From NCBI RefSeq assembly GCF_001641695.1, contig NZ_LSEF01000061.1, positions 124,001 to 188,000 of the forward strand: a stretch of 64,000 nt of DNA, written 5' to 3'. The notes under the pieces are model-generated. The model was not told the DNA's origin. It was given only the letters and a program-made list of their open reading frames with translations, and ran no database searches. The translations under genes and the position numbers were made by a program. The stretch comes from Bradyrhizobium neotropicale. Its GTDB lineage: Bacteria > Pseudomonadota > Alphaproteobacteria > Rhizobiales > Xanthobacteraceae. Of this stretch, positions 60,416 through 64,000 are shown one piece after another (position 1 is the stretch's first letter; every line of letters starts with the position of its first letter).

Positions 60416-61777
60416 GGTGTCGTCCGCCGGCTCGTCGTCGCCGAAATGGCGCGACAGCGCCATCAGCACCACGAAGGTCGCAAGCCACACCATCCGCGCG
60501 CCGTAGCGGTCGTGCGGGCCCGAGATCACGCCGCAGATGAAGGCGTTGCCGAGCAGGGCCAGCGTCACGGTCGCGCCCAGCAGCGTCAGGTCGTCGAGCC
60601 GGCGGTTCGCCAGTGCGTGCGCGAGCAGGCCGAGCAGCGCCAGCATCGAGAGCAGCGCGACCGGCACGTGCAGCCAGTTGACGTATTCGAAGTCGACGCC
60701 CCAATGCTGCTGGCGCGCGGCGCGCATCGGCGCAATCTGCGCCGGGATGTAGCGCTCGATGATGCCGTAGGCGTGGGGAATCCAGCCATTGGTGCCTTCG
60801 CCGGTCGCCACATGCAGCATTTGCTGGCCCAGCGCTCTCAGGGCTGCGCCGGCCTGCCAGGCCGGATAGTCGGCGAGCGAATGCACGACGATGTAGCTCA
60901 TCTCGTCGTTCATCCCTTCGAACCGGCCGAGCGTGTTGAACATGCTCTTGCCCCACAGGAACTCGTCGGCGGTCGCCGGCAGCTCGTTGCGATAGGGACA
61001 GAGCTTGAAATTTTCACGCGGGCAGTGGTCGCCCAGAAAGCGCGCGACGATGCCGTCCTGCATCATGCGGCCGAAGGCGACGCCATAGCCGCCGGGCGTC
61101 CAGGCCCAATTGCCCGACAGCGCATGGTTGACCGACACCAGCATCAGGCCGCCCACGACGAGCGTGAGGCTTGCCTGCGCCAGTCCCGCGAGCGGAAGGC
61201 GGGGCCCAAGCAACGGCCGCGCCAGCCAGCCGATGGCGCAGAGCCCGAGCAGCACGCCGAGCGTGGCGCTGTGGGTCGCGGCGGCAAAGGCGGTGAATCC
61301 GAACAGGAAAAGTCTTTCCAGGCCCGAAATCCGGCTTGCTCCGACGATCAGAAGGAACAGCGACAGCACCGACAGCCCGGCGAAGATGTCGGTGAGCAGC
61401 ATGCTGGCAAGCCAGGGCAGGGCGGTCGACAGAATCAGGAGCAGGCTGATCGCGACGAAGCGGAACGTCTGCATCAGGCCGAGCACGCGCAGCGTCAGCT
61501 GCAACAGCCACAGCGCCGCCAGCGACTGGGCGGCGAGGTTGATCCAGAAGCCAAAGCTCTCGCCGGAGTGCAGATAGAGTCCGAACACGGTGGAGCGGCT
61601 GGGGACGAGATAGCCCTCGTACCAGCGCGCGAGATAGCCGCCAGTATCCCATTGGAGCAGGGGATAGCCGTTCCAGAACGCCGGCGCGATCATGAGGAGG
61701 GGCAGCGCCACCGCGGCCAGCCGGAGCCAAAACGACCCCGCGGCGCGGGCGCGCAATATGTCGGTGGTGATGCTCAA
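60401..61777 (-). CDS. polytopic membrane protein, GT-C-like, unknown
   Basis: 458 residues with about ten hydrophobic segments. The first outer loop contains YPLLQWDTGGYLARWYEGYL, an acidic motif placed like that of GT-C glycosyltransferases, and a large loop in the middle (NFKLCPYRNELPATADEFLW). There is no clear family match. Two cysteines in DHCPRENFKLCPY may be bridged. Role unknown; an envelope glycan enzyme is one option. Convergent and overlapping with the hydrolase gene. Confidence 0.7.
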   Translation of the reverse strand: MSITTDILRARAAGSFWLRLAAVALPLLMIAPAFWNGYPLLQWDTGGYLARWYEGYLVPSRSTVFGLYLHSGESFGFWINLAAQSLAALWLLQLTLRVLGLMQTFRFVAISLLLILSTALPWLASMLLTDIFAGLSVLSLFLLIVGASRISGLERLFLFGFTAFAAATHSATLGVLLGLCAIGWLARPLLGPRLPLAGLAQASLTLVVGGLMLVSVNHALSGNWAWTPGGYGVAFGRMMQDGIVARFLGDHCPRENFKLCPYRNELPATADEFLWGKSMFNTLGRFEGMNDEMSYIVVHSLADYPAWQAGAALRALGQQMLHVATGEGTNGWIPHAYGIIERYIPAQIAPMRAARQQHWGVDFEYVNWLHVPVALLSMLALLGLLAHALANRRLDDLTLLGATVTLALLGNAFICGVISGPHDRYGARMVWLATFVVLMALSRHFGDDEPADDTSAAA

Positions 61778-62052
61778 GGACTCTCCCCGGTCGGACGGAC
61801 CATGCCCGCAATAACCGTTGAGGCGGAATTCACCAATAGTTTGACGCGGCCCGGCTTGAATTTGGCGAAACTCTGACCACTTTGAGCCAACCTTGCCGCC
61901 TGGGGCGTCAGAATAAAGTATTGTGATTCAATGCTTTGGTAGGCTTTTGCAGGTCAAGGCACTGTTCACTCTCAGGCAAGCCCGTCAGGACTTTGTCGCC
62001 TAAGCTGTGCTATAGACCGGTCAAAACGAGCCAATTCGAAAGAGCAGATCCC

Positions 62053-62877
62053 ATGGCAGTGCATCAGGTCAATCCGGGAGGAAAGCTCGCATCCCTCGAT
62101 CCGATCTGGGATCGAATCCGGAGCGAAGCCGAGGACATCGTGCATCGCGAGCCGGAGCTTGCGACCTTCATCTATTCGACGGTGCTGCATCATAGCCGCC
62201 TCGAGGATTCGGTGGTGCACCGTCTCGCCGACCGGCTCGATCATTCCGCGCTCTCGGGCGATCTCGTGCGCCAGACCTATGACGAAGCGCTGCGCGACGA
62301 TCCCGATCTCGGCAATGCGTTTCGCGCCGACCTCGTTGCCGTCTACGACCGCGATCCCGCGACCGCACGCTTCATCGATCCCTTGCTCTACTTCAAGGGC
62401 TTCCACGCGATCCAGACCCATCGCCTCGCGCACTGGCTCTGGCTGAAGGGCCGCAAGGATTTCGCGTTCTATCTCCAGAGCCGCGCCTCGGCGGTGTTCC
62501 AGACCGACATCAATCCCGCCGCGCGCATCGGCCGCGGCATCTTCCTCGACCACGCCACCGGCTTCGTCTGCGGCGAGACCGCTGTGATCGAGGACGACGT
62601 CTCGATCCTGCACGGCGTCACGCTCGGTGGCACCGGCAAGGAGAACGAGGACCGACATCCAAAAATCCGTCACGGCGTCATGATCGGCGCGGGCGCAAAA
62701 ATCCTCGGCAACATCGAGGTCGGGCATTGCGCGCGCATCGCCGCGGGCTCGGTCGTGGTGAAGCCGGTGCCGCACAACGTCACGGTCGCCGGCGTTCCCG
62801 CCAAGATCGTCGGCGAGGCCGGCTGCGCCGAGCCGTCGCGCACCATGGATCAGATGATCAACGCGATGGGACTCTGA
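62053..62877 (+). CDS. cysE: serine O-acetyltransferase
   Basis: 274 residues from ATG 62053; the longer upstream frame lacks family similarity. N-terminal helical domain (PIWDRIRSEAEDIVHREPEL, LATFIYSTVLHH) and C-terminal left-handed beta helix with hexapeptide repeats (DINPAARIGRGIFLDHATGF, GVTLGGTGKENEDRHPKI). Catalytic His and Asp of CysE are in place. It makes O-acetylserine for cysteine synthesis. The DUF3126 gene follows 121 bases later, a conserved neighbour in alphaproteobacteria. The 275-base leader has no recognisable riboswitch. Confidence 0.96.
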   Translation: MAVHQVNPGGKLASLDPIWDRIRSEAEDIVHREPELATFIYSTVLHHSRLEDSVVHRLADRLDHSALSGDLVRQTYDEALRDDPDLGNAFRADLVAVYDRDPATARFIDPLLYFKGFHAIQTHRLAHWLWLKGRKDFAFYLQSRASAVFQTDINPAARIGRGIFLDHATGFVCGETAVIEDDVSILHGVTLGGTGKENEDRHPKIRHGVMIGAGAKILGNIEVGHCARIAAGSVVVKPVPHNVTVAGVPAKIVGEAGCAEPSRTMDQMINAMGL

Positions 62878-62884
62878 TGTCGCG

Positions 62885-62907
62885 CGGGGCGGATTTTTTC
62901 CGCCCCG
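62885..62907. terminator. 9-bp GC hairpin after cysE
   Basis: CGGGGCGGA and TCCGCCCCG pair perfectly around TTTTT, 8 bases after the stop. The T-run is in the loop, not the tail, so termination efficiency is uncertain. Confidence 0.6.
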
Positions 62908-62998
62908 ATCGTCCCCAAAATTCTCGGGAATTCATGCTGGCGGTTCGTCGCGTCTCGTCCTAAAACCCGCCAACCCAGATTTCGATTGGAGACTTGCC

Positions 62999-63217
62999 GT
63001 GGACGTCAAAGAAGTGAGGAAGCTCGACGCGTATCTGAAGCGCGTATTCGGCAATCCCAAGATTCGCGTCGTGCCGCGTCCGAAGAAGGACGACTCCGCC
63101 GAGGTCTATATCGGCGAGGAGTTCATCGGCGTGCTCTTCGTCGATGACGAGGACGATGATCGCTCGTTCCAGTTCCAGATGGCGATCCTCGAGGACGATC
63201 TCGTCGACCAGGAATAG
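62999..63217 (+). CDS. DUF3126 family protein
   Basis: 72 residues from GTG 62999, with GGAG at about 62988-62991. KEVRKLDAYLKRVFGNPKIR, then RPKKDDSAEVYIGEEFIGV and the acidic VDDEDDDRSFQFQM match the small DUF3126 family, known almost only next to cysE in alphaproteobacteria. Function unknown; a regulatory or stability role for sulfur assimilation is a guess. Confidence 0.88.
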   Translation: MDVKEVRKLDAYLKRVFGNPKIRVVPRPKKDDSAEVYIGEEFIGVLFVDDEDDDRSFQFQMAILEDDLVDQE

Positions 63218-63238
63218 AGCCGCTGCGGCTCCTCGGAG

Positions 63239-64000
63239 TCACGCATCCATCGCGGCGAGCATGTCGGGGATCGTGACGAATTTCTCCCGTGGCTTGCCGA
63301 GCAGCGCTCCCCGGCGTTTCTCGGCCGCGTCGATCGCGGTCCAATCCGGATAGCTCACGATGCGTGTGACGCGGCCGGCGAGGCGCGCAAGCAGTGCATC
63401 GGGAGTGTCCGGGCGCGGACGTCGATCGGCAAGATCGGCCAGGACGGCCTCTGCGGTCGCGATCCCGCAGCCGCGATTGGTGCCGATCGTGCCATTCGGT
63501 CCGCGCTTGCTCCATCCACAGACATAGAGGCCGTCAATCACCGTACGGCCGATCGCGACGCGTCCGTCGACGTTGGCATGAACGCCGCGATGCGCGTCAT
63601 AGGGAACACCGGCGACAGGGGCCGTCTTGCGGCCAACGCTGCTGAACACGAGGCCGCATGCGATGTCCTCGGCGGTTTCCGACCGATGCCTGAACGAGAT
63701 CGTCTCCACCCGGCCTCGTCCCTTGATTGCGACGGGCGATAGACCAAACCGAAAAACACAGCGCCGCGGCTTCGTCGTGGCCGGCTGCGAAAACGCGCGC
63801 AGCAGCGACAGCTTTTCGACCAGCTCCGGGTCATCGGGGCGTTGCGGCTCGAAGTCGTCGGGCGTGACGTCGCGCCCGTCGACCGACGTGTCGGCTTCGC
63901 CCAGTTCTAGAAAGTCGCGCAATTCCTTCGCGGTGAATTTGGCCTGCGCCGGCCCGCCGCGGCCGACGACGTAGATCCTGCGAATTCTGCTTTCCGCCAG
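63239..64000 (-). CDS. FprA-type ferredoxin-NADP+ reductase, 5' part outside the window
   Basis: 254 residues to TGA 63239-63241; the frame is open to the right edge, so the start is missing. The retained part is the C-terminal half of an adrenodoxin reductase-like flavoprotein: RRIYVVGRGGPAQAKFTAKEL (NADP-binding helix), then TKPRRCVFRFGLSPVAI and the FAD-contacting VCGWSKRGPNGTIGTNRGCG, close to the family GW.KRGP.G.IGTN motif. It should move electrons between NADPH and ferredoxin. TNRGCGIATAEAVL after the motif deviates from the usual. Confidence 0.85.
   Translation of the reverse strand: MAESRIRRIYVVGRGGPAQAKFTAKELRDFLELGEADTSVDGRDVTPDDFEPQRPDDPELVEKLSLLRAFSQPATTKPRRCVFRFGLSPVAIKGRGRVETISFRHRSETAEDIACGLVFSSVGRKTAPVAGVPYDAHRGVHANVDGRVAIGRTVIDGLYVCGWSKRGPNGTIGTNRGCGIATAEAVLADLADRRPRPDTPDALLARLAGRVTRIVSYPDWTAIDAAEKRRGALLGKPREKFVTIPDMLAAMDA

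Noticed and set aside
61778..62052. SAM or other riboswitch upstream of cysE
   Set aside because: No pseudoknot or conserved core of known classes could be traced by eye.

Overview
The window reads as a chromosomal stretch of a Bradyrhizobium-like alphaproteobacterium (Rhizobiales). Reasons: GC-rich coding on both strands, short convergent or divergent operons, a groESL operon with a CIRCE box, a TTAA-N7-TTAA CtrA-type site, and many copies of the CGTCATTCCGGGGCGC palindromic repeat typical of such genomes. This assignment is recognition, not a database match. No symbiosis genes, phage genes, CRISPR array or rRNA were seen.

Layout. 1-2.4 kb: PhzF tail, DUF488 and DUF72 genes, two small envelope proteins. 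2.6-5.3 kb: a GT2-GtrA fusion and a GT39/ArnT-like enzyme, a probable lipid-linked sugar pair. 5.3-9.5 kb: CHASE2 cyclase, FecR-like protein carrying an EF-hand-like loop, and a DUF2778 L,D-transpeptidase-like protein behind a CtrA-type site. 9.5-12.6 kb: GST, cysteine hydrolase, LysR regulator, signal peptidase I. 12.6-13.0 kb: a small GIY-YIG nuclease gene held between two perfect 44-bp inverted arms of the genome's palindromic repeat. 13.0-15.2 kb: groEL-groES under CIRCE. 15.4-21 kb: usg behind a structured leader, a histone-tailed cupin, a rhomboid-TPR gene flanked by duplicated DNA, nucleoside permease, MFS exporter. 21.2-26.3 kb: SDR, then the Anbu cluster (cpATP-grasp, alpha-E, transglutaminase-like, proteasome-like peptidase). 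26.5-34.5 kb: CinA-like protein, xanthine phosphoribosyltransferase, MetE-like protein, GST, DsbA-family isomerase, quinone reductase, lipase-like hydrolase, enoyl-CoA hydratase, with dense repeats. 34.7-45.8 kb: a peptide/amide uptake and breakdown locus (amidase, two M20 hydrolases, M81 protein, fused ABC ATPase, two permeases, divergent binding protein). 46-53.8 kb: GT39-like enzyme, TetR-MFS operon divergent from an enoyl-CoA hydratase, tandem GT87-like paralogues. 53.6-56.1 kb: a roughly 2.4-kb insertion at tRNA-Leu(UAA) carrying one vanadium haloperoxidase gene between 46-bp direct repeats. 56.2-64 kb: lipoprotein, FAD monooxygenase with zf-CHCC partner, unknown membrane proteins, alpha/beta hydrolase, cysE with DUF3126, and a truncated FprA-type reductase.

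Recurring theme: palindromic repeats shape the locus. They sit inside operons, supply stop codons and C-terminal tails to at least three genes, nest in one another, and in one case enclose a nuclease gene that could mobilise them. The most interesting features are that nuclease-bearing repeat, the tRNA-Leu mini-island, the duplication around the rhomboid gene, and the nested hairpin just before usg.
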